Of a DNA stretch of 64,000 bases, positions 34,935 through 43,725 are shown piece by piece. The notes under the pieces are model-generated. The model was not told the DNA's origin and ran no database searches. It saw only the letters and a program-made list of their open reading frames with translations. How positions within the stretch are numbered: position 1 is the stretch's first letter; the number at the start of each line of letters is the position of its first letter. The stretch is from RYN-230 sp963844695. GTDB lineage: Bacteria > Actinomycetota > Actinomycetes > Streptosporangiales > Streptosporangiaceae. The position numbers were made by a program, and so were the translations under genes. The stretch is from the NCBI GenBank assembly GCA_963844695.1, contig CAWJPL010000003.1, forward strand, positions 92,857 through 156,856. The letters run 5' to 3'.

Positions 34935-35970
34935 ATGAGTATCCACTCGGAGGACAGTCACAAACCCCGAGCGGGGACGTACCCTCCATTCGGGGATAAC
35001 CTCGAAGGAAACCTTCCCGAGGAGGACGGGGTGGAACAACGCGCGGAACCGCCATCGTGGCTGCCCGACAATGGGCAGTCGCGGACGGGTGCGGCCGCCG
35101 ACTTGCGAAACCCTGAGGCCGACGAGGCCGCGGTGGGGACGTCGGACGGCGACACCGAGTACAACTTTTCCGGGAACACGTCGTACTCGGACAGCCAGGA
35201 CACCACGTTCGGCCAGGCGGGGGCGGCGGTCGGCGGGTACAGCTACGACCCTGGATCGCCTGCGGACACCACCTCGGTCGTGCCGCCGTACCCGGCTTCG
35301 CTCACCGAGCCGGCCGCCGGGTCGGCGAAGACCAGCACCCCCTCCAGCACGAACTCCTCCACCACGGGCTCCTCCAGCCACGGGCACGACCAGTACCGGC
35401 AAGACCGGCACCGGCCAGGCGAGCCCGTCCCTGAGCCCGGGCGCCGACGGGGACAGCCCCGCGGCGGCGGTGAAAGATAACTCACGCAACCGCACCTCGA
35501 CGTTCTCCGCCGTCTCGCGGGGCCGGTACAAGCCGGGCCCGGGCACGTCAGCGGGCGCCTCGGCGGCGGTGGGGGCCAAGGCCGGCAGCCAGGCCCCCGC
35601 CCGGCGGGCCGACCTGGTCATCTCCCGGCTCGAGCCGTGGTCGGTGATGAAGTTCAGCTTCCTCATGTCGCTGGTCGCCTGGGTCGTGCTGTTCGTCGCC
35701 GTGGCCTTCCTGTACTTCGTGCTCTCCAGCCTGGGTGTCTTCACCTCCATCGAGCACACCCTGGGCAGCGTCACCTCCAGCTCGGGCTCGTCCGCGGGGT
35801 CCAGCATCAGCCACTGGTTCGCGGCCTCCCGGATCCTCGGCTACACCATGCTGCTCGGCGCGGTGAACATCGTCCTGATCACTGCTTTGTCCACGATCGG
35901 ATCCATGATCTACAACCTCGTCACCCACCTGGGTGGCGGTATCGAGGTCACCCTCCGGGAGACCGACTGA
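34935..35970 (+). CDS. DUF3566 membrane protein (apparent +1 frameshift)
   Basis: A small membrane protein regularly found between gyrA and tRNA-Ile in actinobacteria; function unknown. The first frame (MSIHSEDSHKPRAGTYPPFG) encodes a long hydrophilic, Ser/Thr/Gly-rich region. The second frame carries the DUF3566 domain (RADLVISRLEPWSVMKFSF, followed by the membrane helices VAWVVLFVAVAFLYFVL and LGAVNIVLITALSTIG). They join if one G of the GGG at 35382-35384 is ignored, giving 344 residues. A strong GGAGG site at 34902-34906 precedes a GTG at 34911 whose seven-codon frame ends at TAATG on the start codon, so translation may be coupled to a leader. Confidence 0.82.
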
Positions 35971-36050
35971 CGGGTTCCCCGGATAATGCGATAGCCTGTC
36001 CCGTCGGCATTTCCCGGGAGTCAGTGCCGCGCATCCCCGGGAAGCCGCAA

Positions 36051-36125
36051 GGGCCTGTAGCTCAGCTCGGTTAGAGCGCTTCCCTGATAAGGAAGAGGTC
36101 GATGGTTCAAGTCCATCCAGGCCCA
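36051..36125 (+). tRNA. tRNA-Ile(GAT)
   Basis: 75-nt cloverleaf: acceptor GGGCCTG pairs with CAGGCCC, the D-arm is GCTCAGCTCGGTTAGAGC, the anticodon loop is CTGATAA (GAT), and the T-loop is GGTTCAAGTCC. CCA is not encoded. It follows the DUF3566 gene as in other actinobacterial origins. Confidence 0.96.
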
Positions 36126-36141
36126 CCCAGGTCACAGCACT

Positions 36142-36168
36142 AATGCCCGGCCCCGTGCCGGGCATTTT
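36142..36168 (+). terminator. Terminator after tRNA-Ile
   Basis: AATGCCCGGC (36142-36151), a five-base loop, and GCCGGGCATT (36157-36166) followed by a T run. A perfect 10-bp stem. Confidence 0.85.
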
Positions 36169-36205
36169 GGCTGTAGTGACAGCAGAAGTGACAGCAGGCG
36201 ACGAC

Positions 36206-36348
36206 ATGGCTGAGCGAATGCGGTGGAGCAGAATGAAGCCATGGATACGTAGCACCGAAGGACAACTGCGAGTCATCCGGAAGGTCATATCGGTCACGGA
36301 GGCAGCCGGTATCCCGGCGTGGCTTTTCGGAGGCTGGGGCCTCGATCC
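36206..36348 (+). pseudogene. Remnant of an aminoglycoside-type nucleotidyltransferase
   Basis: From ATG 36206 the frame contains GQLRVIRKVISVTEAAGIPA and WLFGGWGLD, which resembles the start of the nucleotidyltransferase family that includes aminoglycoside adenylyltransferases. After the GGWGLD motif the sequence switches abruptly to a different, unrelated fragment, so the second metal-binding aspartate and the rest of the enzyme are missing. It is a truncated relic. Confidence 0.55.
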
Positions 36349-36354
36349 GACCCG

Positions 36355-36720
36355 GGTCAGGCGCTGGACTGGCATAACGTCGACCAGGAGTTCGGCCAGT
36401 TCCCGCTGGCGCTAGCTTCTAGAGGCCGGCACCTTGGGGTTCGGCAGCGTGACCTATGAGGGCATGGCCGCTTTCTGGCCCACGCCCGCCGGCGAGGAGT
36501 CCGACCCGGAGGTCGCGAAGGCGATGAACACCACCCCCAAGATCGTCATCTCGCAGACTCTGCCTCAGGCCACCTGGGCCTGGCATGCAGATCATCAGCA
36601 ACCACGCCGAAGAGGAACTGGCCAAGCTCAAGCAGCAACCCGGCAAGGACATCGTGATCCCGGGCAGCTCAACGCTGACCGCCAGCCTGCTGCAGACAGG
36701 CCTGCTCGACGAAACTGGGT
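36355..36720 (+). pseudogene. Remnant of a dihydrofolate-reductase-like (RibD C-terminal) protein
   Basis: Three pieces in successive frames give a recognisable RibD_C/DHFR-like protein: ALDWHNVDQEFGQFPLA, then GFGSVTYEGMAAFWPTPAGE with PKIVISQTLPQATW, then ISNHAEEELAKLKQQPGKD and STLTASLLQTGLLDE. The frame changes are at the GGGG near 36425-36430 and around 36575-36585, both +1. The N-terminal nucleotide-binding strand is missing and the sequence after LLDE is unrelated. The 5' junction to the nucleotidyltransferase remnant suggests a deletion that fused two genes. Confidence 0.6.
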
Positions 36721-36739
36721 CCATGGTCCTGGCGACTGA

Positions 36740-37599
36740 GCCACCAGAGGAGTCCTGCGAGTTCACCTGGGACGATCGTTCCGTTCAGCACGGCCTATTT
36801 TTGACCGTCAGCCAGACGGTTCGATCAGGGAGCCCCTGGGACGGTTCTCCGACTGGCTTATTCACGCGCTGCTCGGCCACTTCGTGGACCAGGCCCGCGG
36901 TCGGGAGCGACCTGGAACGAGACCGACGAGGCCATGGGCGTGACCAGGCAGGTCAGCACAGATAGCGCATCATCATCGGGTTGTCAGGGCGACATCGGGC
37001 CTTCAGCGAGCGCGCCCGCTTCAGCCATGGCCTTCGCCAGCCGCCTCGCCAGGAGGCTCCGACATTGGCGCGCCACCACGGATCCGACAAGCACCGCGAC
37101 CCGGCGGGCATCGCAGCCAAGATGAGTCGTCCAGGCTGGCCTGACCACCGGCCAGGTCTATGCAGCCCTGCGGGACCGGCCGCCCCCGCGCAGCGCTGGG
37201 TCCGCGATGAGGTAGTCAAGCTCGACGGACTGGCCGACCTGGCCACCGTCGATAACTGCCGGGAAGAATCAAATCCGTGAGATCGCTGGGGGTAGTCGCA
37301 ACAATCGCACCGAGCAGCTGCTGCTCGGCATGATCGACGCGGGCGCCCCGCCGGCGCGCGCTGGCGGCGGGCCACGGCCTCACCGGCGAAACCGCCCGTG
37401 AGAACATGAAGGCCGATTGGCCGAAGTCAGGCGAGACGCGCCGAGGGGACGAGCTGACGCTAGTCACGCCCCGCTGAACTGCGTCAGTCCGGTGTCAGTC
37501 GTAGCTGGAGGCCCGGTGGGGCCTGATGTCGCGGCGGGCGGTGCGACGGGGTGCGACGCCAGTGGATTCCCGCCGGGCGGCCGGGCCAAATACGGCCGG
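36740..37599. other. Non-coding or fully decayed stretch
   Basis: About 860 bases with no frame that I can assign to a family. Short open frames exist on both strands (for example one with RWVRDEVVKLDGLADLATV near 37200), but none has a ribosome binding site plus recognisable domain. Base composition and codon pattern are less biased than in flanking genes, consistent with eroded DNA. Confidence 0.5.
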
Positions 37600-38245
37600 T
37601 TAACGGAACCGGTCAACCCCCTGACCGTAGTCGCGCTCCCAGCGGTAGGCCGCCAGGTAACCCCAGCAGTCCGGCCTGCTGCGGTCGGTGTCGGTGAAAC
37701 CGTAGGCGTCCGCGAACTGGCGGGCGCTCACGACGGTGCCCGCCCAGCGTTCGGCATCCGCCGCCGTGGCCAGCGCCGCAACGCCCCGGCCGACGTAGGC
37801 TGACTCGGAGATCGCGAAGCCGGGTGTCGTGCCGCAGGCCTCGCGCCAGGTGTCCTCGGTGACGCCGAAGTTCTCCAGCATCCGCTCGAGCGCATCCAGC
37901 CGGGCGTGACACCGACGGCCTACCGGATGGTCCCGAACTCGGCGCTCAGGCCCTTCACGATCCACTCGACATTGGCCTTGACCAGGTCATAGTAGAAGCC
38001 ACACGGCACCGGAACTCCGCGTTGGCCTCCGCGTGCCATCGGTCACCTCGATCACCAGGCCGCGTGTGCCGCCCGCCGTGGCCGTGCGCAGCAGCAGCGG
38101 AATGGCAGCCGCGCAGGTGAAGAGGTGAGGGTGCACGTCCATCTGGAGCATCCGCAGGCCCACCAGCCAGTCGTGCACACACCGGGCTTGGTAGTCGGCT
38201 AGCGTCACCGCCGAAAATGTCAGTGACCAGGACATCAGGCGGCCG
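37600..38245 (-). pseudogene. Decayed short-chain dehydrogenase/reductase
   Basis: Read leftward, SDR-like segments appear in alternating frames: DVLVTDIFGGD, then HDWLVGLRMLQMDVHPHLFT with RGLVIEVTDGT, then ANAEFRC, then (in a third frame) FYYDLVKANVEWIVKGLS, then WREACGTTPGFAISESAYVG and FTDTDRSRPDCWGYLA. At least four frame changes in both directions are needed, and the N-terminal Rossmann glycine motif is absent. A true pseudogene, truncated at its 5' end where it abuts the VOC remnant. Confidence 0.65.
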
Positions 38246-38257
38246 CTCAGCCGATGG

Positions 38258-38681
38258 TGGCGAGGCGTCCCCGGGCCGGGTTCTTGCGGCGAGATGGCCG
38301 TGCAGCAGGCCAGTGGACTGGCCGACCTCGATAAGGTACCCGTCCGGGTCCCGCACGTAGCAGCGGATCTCCGCTCCCCGGTCGATCGGCGGCGTGACGA
38401 ACTCGGCCCCCTTCGCCTTCCAGTCCTCGTAGCAGGCGTGGATGTCGGCGACCCGCAAGTTCAGGAAGATCGAGGTGGTGTCACCGGGCTGGTAGTCGAC
38501 CACCGTGATGCCCGGCTTGTCGGGGGTCGGCGGCCCGCCCGGCCAGGTATTCATGATGATCCACGAGTTGGACAGCCTGACCGTGCACGGGTTCTACCTC
38601 CAGGATGACGGTGCCGCCCAGGACGCGGGAGGAAGTCCCGCAGATCGGCGTCCGGCCGACCTTGACGGACGTGATGAACAT
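38258..38681 (-). pseudogene. Decayed VOC-family (glyoxalase-like) protein
   Basis: The C-terminal half is clear: SWIIMNTWPGGPPTPDKPGI, TSIFLNLRVADIHACYEDWK and IRCYVRDPDGYLIEVGQSTG, typical of a VOC/glyoxalase fold with the metal-binding Glu. The N-terminal half (FITSVKVGR, VLGGTVILEVE) is in a different frame and needs one +1 shift at the CCC near 38590, plus a further disturbed stretch around 38640. The 3' end runs directly into the SDR remnant. Confidence 0.65.
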
Positions 38682-38842
38682 CGCCACCAGGATGCCCGCG
38701 GCGCCGGGGCGGGAAGCTGGCGAAGTCGTTTCGGGGCTGGGGTTGTCATGGCTGCTCTTTCCGGCGGCGTTGGCGGACAACGGCAGGGTTCCCGGCCGGT
38801 GCCAGTTCATGCCGGGGCTGCGGCGGGGGTCAGCGTGCCGCC

Positions 38843-39472
38843 TCATGGGACGCAGGGCGCGATCCCGCCCCGCACCGGGGAGAGCCCATGAGTTCGCCCG
38901 AAGTAGCCGTGCACCGCCGGGCCGGGATGATCTGATCCCGGAGAGCTGAGCGCCAGGAAGTAGCGGTGGCTGACCGCAACCGTCCAGGGCCGGCCAGTCA
39001 GCTGGGCCGATCCGTGAGCGTCGGTCCGGCCCGCCGCCCAGTCGTGGACGGGGGCGTCGCCCGCGCAGTCGCCGCCGAACAACTCGTACCTGACGTCTGG
39101 CCGCCCGCCGGTGAGCTGCACGGTCACCACGACGCGAGCCAGGCCGGCCGACGAGCGGACCGCGAACGCGGTCACTTCGCCCGACAAGGGTGGCGCTCCA
39201 GGCAGCACGGCCGTGCTGGTGGACAGCAGGAGAGACGCGATTCCGGCCTGCGCGGGCCTGGTCGCCGACTGCAGCTGCCGGTGCGCCGCCGTGGCCTCGT
39301 CGCGGTAGTGCAGGGTCGTCACGACGGCGACGGCCAGTGCCGCGGCGAGAAGCGCCACCACCAGCCTCCAGGCCGGCCGGAGGACCCCGGATCCGGGGTC
39401 AGCGGAGATCACGTCGGCAGGCTCCTGCCCCGGACCGCCCGCGTCGTAGCGCCAGTCCCGCATCTCCCTCAC
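38843..39472 (-). CDS. Hypothetical single-span membrane protein
   Basis: A 209-residue protein of unknown family. A short cytoplasmic N-terminus is followed by one membrane helix (LVVALLAAALAVAVVTTLHY, about residue 40) and a 145-residue extracytoplasmic domain with two Cys (GGDCAGDAPVHDWA and the C-terminal APCVP). That suggests a small beta-rich, possibly disulfide-bonded exported domain. Its GTG start overlaps the stop of the zincin gene (GTGA), so the two are coupled. No function can be assigned. Confidence 0.6.
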   Translation of the reverse strand: MREMRDWRYDAGGPGQEPADVISADPGSGVLRPAWRLVVALLAAALAVAVVTTLHYRDEATAAHRQLQSATRPAQAGIASLLLSTSTAVLPGAPPLSGEVTAFAVRSSAGLARVVVTVQLTGGRPDVRYELFGGDCAGDAPVHDWAAGRTDAHGSAQLTGRPWTVAVSHRYFLALSSPGSDHPGPAVHGYFGRTHGLSPVRGGIAPCVP

Positions 39473-39813
39473 CAGCCAAGCTCGGTGAGGCGGTCGTCAT
39501 CGATGCCGAAGTGGTGGCCGACCTCGTGGATAACCGTCCGGCGGACCTGCTCCACCACCTCGGCCTCGCTGTCGCAGATCGCGCAGATGGCCCGCCGGTA
39601 GATGGTGATCCGGTCGGGCAGGACCCCAGCGTACTGCGAGGTCCGGCTGGTCAGCGGGATGCCCTGGTATAGCCCCAGCAAGCCGGGACGTCCCGGGCCG
39701 TGCTCGACGGTTACCGCGACGTTGCGCATCAGCCGCCCGAGATCCTCGGGCAGACTGTCCAGCGCAGCCACGACCATGTCCTCAAACGCGTCCGGCTCAA
39801 CCTCGATCACCAT
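39469..39813 (-). CDS. Metallopeptidase family protein (zincin-like, HExxH)
   Basis: A 114-residue protein with the zinc-protease motif HEVGHHFGIDDDRL near residue 96 and DRITIYRRAICAICDSEAEV before it, matching the small 'metallopeptidase family'/DUF1025 proteins of actinobacteria. The ATG at 39813 (MVIEVEPDAFEDMVVAALD) matches the family start. A longer open frame extends upstream on this strand but is antisense to the YdcF-like gene. Substrate unknown. Confidence 0.78.
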   Translation of the reverse strand: MVIEVEPDAFEDMVVAALDSLPEDLGRLMRNVAVTVEHGPGRPGLLGLYQGIPLTSRTSQYAGVLPDRITIYRRAICAICDSEAEVVEQVRRTVIHEVGHHFGIDDDRLTELGW

Positions 39814-39817
39814 CTCA

Positions 39818-39857
39818 TTGTCTGCCGTCGCGCTGAGTTGTCTGCCGTCGCGCTGAG
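39818..39857. repeat. Perfect 20-bp tandem duplication
   Basis: TTGTCTGCCGTCGCGCTGAG occurs at 39818-39837 and again at 39838-39857, immediately upstream of the zincin start codon on the minus strand. Confidence 0.9.
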
Positions 39858-39891
39858 GGGTAGCTCTGGATTCCTTCTGTAAGGGCAGGCC

Positions 39892-40578
39892 GTGGGCGTG
39901 TCTCCCAGCCGGGCACATAGCCTGTCTTCTGACAAGATCCCCCGATTCGCCTTCCCCGCACGAGGGCTGCCCTTGCTGACCAACGAAGTGCCGGACGCCT
40001 CCGCCGGGACGGCAGACGATCGTGCCCCGCGCCGCCGCAAGCGGCGGATAGTCGTGATCGGGGCCATCGCCGCCGTGTTCCTGGCGTTCTGCGGGCTGAC
40101 CGCGCGCCTGTTCGTCTTCCCCGCCTCCGGGATGCCCGCCCACGTGGACGCCATCGTGATGATGGCCGGCCCTGGCGACCGTTTCCGGACCGCGCTGGGG
40201 CTGGCCGTCCAGCACCGCGCGCCGGTGCTGGTGCTCTCCAGCGGAGACCCGGGCCCCAATGGATCCGGCCGGGACCCCGGCAGGCCCTGCGGGCCGCCGA
40301 TCCCGGGAGTGCGGACGATCTGCTTCAACCCCAACCCGGACACCACCCAGGGCGAGGCCGAGTACGCGGCCCGGCTGGCCCGGCAGTACCACTGGCACTC
40401 CGTCGCCCTGGTCACGATCACGGCCCAGGACTCCCGCGCCCGGCTGCGGATGGAGCGCTGCTTCAGCGGCCACGTGTACGTGATGACCGCGCCGACCCCG
40501 GCCAAGTACTGGCCCTACGAACTGGCCTACGAGTGGGCCGCGACGATCAAGGCGCTCGTGGTCAACCGCAGCTGCTGA
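39892..40578 (+). CDS. YdcF/DUF218-like membrane protein
   Basis: A 228-residue protein with an N-terminal membrane helix (RRIVVIGAIAAVFLAFCGLT, about residue 55) and an extracytoplasmic DUF218-like domain: VDAIVMMAGPGDRFRTALGL, APVLVLSSGDP and TTQGEAEYAARLARQYHWHS. DUF218 members (YdcF, SanA) are linked to envelope integrity and vancomycin tolerance in E. coli; the reaction is unknown. The start is uncertain; GTG 39892 is used and the TTG 39973 region is also plausible. Confidence 0.7.
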   Translation: MGVSPSRAHSLSSDKIPRFAFPARGLPLLTNEVPDASAGTADDRAPRRRKRRIVVIGAIAAVFLAFCGLTARLFVFPASGMPAHVDAIVMMAGPGDRFRTALGLAVQHRAPVLVLSSGDPGPNGSGRDPGRPCGPPIPGVRTICFNPNPDTTQGEAEYAARLARQYHWHSVALVTITAQDSRARLRMERCFSGHVYVMTAPTPAKYWPYELAYEWAATIKALVVNRSC

Positions 40579-40704
40579 GCCGGGCCGTTCTGGCGACGGG
40601 CCGCAGCCGTGCCGTCGCCCGATAAGAGAACGCTTAATCCGAGGTCGCCTGAACCGGGCCGGCGAATTAGAGTCAGCCCCAGGACACCGGGAAGGTATCT
40701 GATT

Positions 40705-40962
40705 ATGAGCGATCAGCCTGACGAGGCCCTCGAGGTGCTGCGCGGGGTGTGGAACGCACAGCAGCAGACCGCGGCCGACCTCGACGACGACTGTGGGACC
40801 AAGACCTGCAAGAGGATGGCCGACGTCGGCTTCGGCGGCATGGCCGGCCCCGAGGAGGACCTGCGTACCGCCTGGCGGAACCAGCTGGCCCGTGAGGGCA
40901 AGCTGAAGACGGACGGACACAGCGTCGCGGATCTCGTGCTCGGCCCGGCTGAGGGTCACTGA
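40705..40962 (+). CDS. Small protein at the head of the coxDE operon
   Basis: An 85-residue acidic protein (MSDQPDEALEVLRGVWNAQQ, ends VADLVLGPAEGH) that I cannot assign. It contains two close Cys residues (DDCGTKTCKRMADVG). The ATG at 40705 has GGGAAGG about nine bases upstream, which is clearly better than the longer frame from 40609. The coxD start follows its stop after seven bases, so it is probably co-transcribed with the CO dehydrogenase maturation genes. Confidence 0.65.
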   Translation: MSDQPDEALEVLRGVWNAQQQTAADLDDDCGTKTCKRMADVGFGGMAGPEEDLRTAWRNQLAREGKLKTDGHSVADLVLGPAEGH

Positions 40963-40969
40963 CCGCTGC

Positions 40970-41860
40970 ATGGAGTATCCCGACACCGTCGCCAAACTCA
41001 CCGAGATCTTGCGCCAGGGCGGCTACCTCGCCGACCGCGGCCTGGCTACCGCGTTGTTCGTGGGACTCTCGCTGCACCGGCCCGTCCTGCTGGAGGGCGA
41101 GGTCGGGGTGGGCAAGACCGAGGTCGCCAAGGTCATGGCGGCCGCGTTCGGCCGGCGGCTGATCCGGCTCCAGTGCTACGAGGGCATCGACACCAGCCAG
41201 GCCCTCTACGAGTGGGACTACGCCCGCCAGATGCTCTACATCCGGGCGCTCTCCGAACGGTCCCTGTCCGAGCGGGAGGGGGCGGAGGAGGACGCGGTCA
41301 ACAAGGTCTTCGGGCCGCGGTTCCTGCTGGAGCGGCCGCTGCTGGAGGCGGTGCGGGCCGGCGACCAGGCGGTGCTGCTCATCGACGAGGTGGACCGGGC
41401 CGACGACGAGTTCGAGGCGTTCCTGCTCGAGGTGCTCTCCGACTTCCAGATCAGCATCCCCGAGGTCGGCACGATCAAGGCGGACCGCCCGCCCTTGGTG
41501 CTGCTGACCTCCAACCGGACCCGCGAGCTGCACGACGCGCTGAAGCGGCGCTGCCTCTACCACTGGATCGGTTACCCGCCGCCGGAGCGCGAGGTGGAAA
41601 TCGTCCTGGTCCGGGCGCCGGGCGTGTCCGAGGTGCTGGCCGGGAAGGTCGTCGCGGCGGTCAACCGGCTCCGCGAGATGGAACTGGCCAAGCCGCCGGG
41701 GGTGGCCGAGACCATCGACTGGGTGCGGACGCTGGACTTCCTGGGCGAGACCGGGCTCGATACCCAGGTCGCGGAGGACACCCTGGGCGCGGTAGTCAAA
41801 GAACGCGACGACCTGGAGCTGGTCCGGGACAACCTGGAAGAGATCACGTCCGGTGCCTGA
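40970..41860 (+). CDS. coxD: MoxR-type AAA+ ATPase, CO dehydrogenase maturation protein CoxD
   Basis: A 296-residue MoxR-family ATPase. Walker A is LLEGEVGVGKTEVAKVMAAA, Walker B is AVLLIDEVDRADDEFEAFLL, and sensor 1 is LVLLTSNRTRELHDALKRRC. CoxD-type ATPases work with CoxE/CoxF on the Mo-Cu centre of CO dehydrogenase (CoxD in sulfuration of the Mo site in Oligotropha). It overlaps coxE by eight bases, and the structural genes lie 6-10 kb downstream. Confidence 0.88.
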   Translation: MEYPDTVAKLTEILRQGGYLADRGLATALFVGLSLHRPVLLEGEVGVGKTEVAKVMAAAFGRRLIRLQCYEGIDTSQALYEWDYARQMLYIRALSERSLSEREGAEEDAVNKVFGPRFLLERPLLEAVRAGDQAVLLIDEVDRADDEFEAFLLEVLSDFQISIPEVGTIKADRPPLVLLTSNRTRELHDALKRRCLYHWIGYPPPEREVEIVLVRAPGVSEVLAGKVVAAVNRLREMELAKPPGVAETIDWVRTLDFLGETGLDTQVAEDTLGAVVKERDDLELVRDNLEEITSGA

Positions 41861-42977
41861 GCGCGCCCCCTTCATCGCGCTGCTGGTGAACTTCACGGCG
41901 GAGCTCCGCTCGGCCGGCCTGTCCATCGGCTCCGGTGACGTGCTGACCTACTGCGCGGCCGCGGGCGCGCTGGACCCGACCGACCTGCTGGACCTGTACT
42001 GGGGTGGACGGACCACGCTGGTGACCCGGCGGGAGAGCATTCCCGTCTACGACCGGGTGTTCCGGCGGTTCTTCCTGGACGGCCGCGACCCGGTCCGGGA
42101 ACTGCTGAACCTGCAGCATCCCGAGCACACCCGGGCCGAGGGCGTGGTCCAGATCCCGGCCACCGACCCCGGGGAAGAGCTGCAGGAACAGGTCTCGCTG
42201 GGCTTGGTGGCGTCGGACGCCGAGACGCTCCGGCACAAGGCGTTCCCGGCGTGCACCCCCGAGGAACTCGCGGCGCTGCGGCGGATCATGGCCCGGATCC
42301 GGCTCACCCCGCCCCGGCGGCGGACCCGGCGGACCACGACGGCGGCCGCAGGGCGGGCCCCGGACCTGCGCCGGATGGTGCGCCAGTCGCTGCGCATGCA
42401 CGGCGAGCCTGCTGAGCTGGCCTGGCGGCGGCGCAAGGTCCGGCTCCGGCCGCTGATCCTCATCCTCGACGTGTCCGGGTCGATGGCCGACTACTCCCGG
42501 CACCTGCTCCAGTTCGCCTACTCCGCCAAGCGCGCCACCGCCCGGGTCGAGGTGTTCTGCTTCGGCACCCGGCTCACCCGGATCACCCGGGCCCTGGACC
42601 ACCGCAAGCCCGACGACGCGCTGGAGCGGGCGGCTGGCCTGGTGTTCGACTGGGAAGGCGGCACCAGGATCGGGGCGAGCCTGGACGCCTTCGTGCGCGA
42701 CTGGGGCCGCCGCGGGCTGTGCCGCGGCGGGATCGTGGTCATCTGCTCCGACGGGCTGGACCGGGGTGACCCGGAGGTGCTGGCCATGGCGATGGAACGG
42801 CTGCGGCGGCTCAGCTACCGGGTGGTGTGGATGAACCCGCACAAGGGCAACGACCCGCACTTCCGGCCCAGCACGCTCGGCATGCTGGCCGCTGCCCCGA
42901 GCGTCGACCTGATCCTGTCCGGTCACGACCTGAGCAGCCTGGAGGAACTCGCTACGCTGCTGCCAACTCTGAACTAA
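41853..42977 (+). CDS. coxE: VWA-domain protein CoxE
   Basis: A 374-residue protein with a helical N-terminal region (FIALLVNFTAELRSAGLSIG) and a C-terminal von Willebrand A domain with an intact MIDAS (LILDVSGSMADYSRHLLQFA; the later Thr/Asp are in GGTRIGASLDAF and ICSDGLDRGDPE). CoxE partners with the MoxR ATPase and is reported to be needed for copper insertion into CO dehydrogenase. Translationally coupled to coxD. Confidence 0.88.
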   Translation: MPERAPFIALLVNFTAELRSAGLSIGSGDVLTYCAAAGALDPTDLLDLYWGGRTTLVTRRESIPVYDRVFRRFFLDGRDPVRELLNLQHPEHTRAEGVVQIPATDPGEELQEQVSLGLVASDAETLRHKAFPACTPEELAALRRIMARIRLTPPRRRTRRTTTAAAGRAPDLRRMVRQSLRMHGEPAELAWRRRKVRLRPLILILDVSGSMADYSRHLLQFAYSAKRATARVEVFCFGTRLTRITRALDHRKPDDALERAAGLVFDWEGGTRIGASLDAFVRDWGRRGLCRGGIVVICSDGLDRGDPEVLAMAMERLRRLSYRVVWMNPHKGNDPHFRPSTLGMLAAAPSVDLILSGHDLSSLEELATLLPTLN

Positions 42978-42998
42978 ACGCTGAACTAGGAGTGCGCG

Positions 42999-43277
42999 GT
43001 GCGGTGGAGCGTAGGCGTTGAGGTCGACGGTGGCCGGGTTCTGACCCGCGAGGAAGTGGTCGAACTGGCGGACGCCGTGGCGGCCAGCGACGGCATCGCC
43101 ACCGGGATCGGGACCAGCCGCTACGGCGCCCAGCTCGTGGTGGAGGCCGGCACCCGCGAGGAGGCCGTCGAGAAGGCCACCGCGGAACTGCGCCGGGCCG
43201 CCGCGCAGGCCGGCCTGCCGCCCGGCCCGGTGCTGCGGGCCGAGGCGATCAGCGAAGAAGAGGACGCGGCCGGATGA
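42999..43277 (+). CDS. Hypothetical small protein in cox operon
   Basis: A 92-residue protein starting at GTG 42999, 21 bases after coxE and overlapping the next gene by four bases (ATGA). The sequence MRWSVGVEVDGGRVLTREEV followed by ELADAVAASDGIATGIG, an alternating strand/helix pattern and an acidic end (EAISEEEDAAG) suggest a small alpha/beta ferredoxin-like fold. No family recognised. Its place inside the coxDE unit suggests a role in CO dehydrogenase maturation or regulation. Confidence 0.65.
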   Translation: MRWSVGVEVDGGRVLTREEVVELADAVAASDGIATGIGTSRYGAQLVVEAGTREEAVEKATAELRRAAAQAGLPPGPVLRAEAISEEEDAAG

Positions 43278-43669
43278 TCCGGCTCGGGTCGCTGGCCGGG
43301 TACCCGTTCGAGGGCCCGCGCGTGCTGGCCGGGTGGACCGCGCCAGCGGCCGCCGCGGTCTACGTGATCCTCTGCAAGCCAGATCCGGACACCAAGCCGG
43401 AACGGTACGCCGTCATCTACGTCGGGCACAGCGACGACCTCTCGGCCGAGCGCTTCCCCTTCCGCCACCCGGCCGCGCCGTGCTGGGTGCGCCGCGCCGG
43501 ATCCCGGTGGAAGGTCTACATCGCCACCTACGAGGTGCCCGGCGGCACCCCGGCCCACCGGGAGCAGATCAGCCGCGAGCTGACCGCCGTCTACCAGCCG
43601 GGCTGCAACGCCCAGCAGTACGACCAGTCCTGGCGCGAGGAATGGATCGGCGGCCCCGGCAGCTCCTGA
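43274..43669 (+). CDS. Hypothetical protein with GIY-YIG-like features, cox operon
   Basis: A 131-residue protein. AAAVYVILCKPDPDTKPERY and VIYVGHSDDLSAERFPFRHP look like the two beta-strands of a GIY-YIG fold (the VYV and IYVG elements), and AHREQISRELTAVYQPGCNA could contain the conserved Glu. The usual Arg after the YIG element is not obvious, so nuclease activity is doubtful. Last gene of the plus-strand coxDE unit; it converges with the minus-strand cox operon. Function unknown. Confidence 0.6.
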   Translation: MIRLGSLAGYPFEGPRVLAGWTAPAAAAVYVILCKPDPDTKPERYAVIYVGHSDDLSAERFPFRHPAAPCWVRRAGSRWKVYIATYEVPGGTPAHREQISRELTAVYQPGCNAQQYDQSWREEWIGGPGSS

Positions 43670-43725
43670 CCGCCGGCTACCGGGCCGCCGCGCCGCGCCG
43701 GTTCTGCTTACGTCGCCGCAACGAA

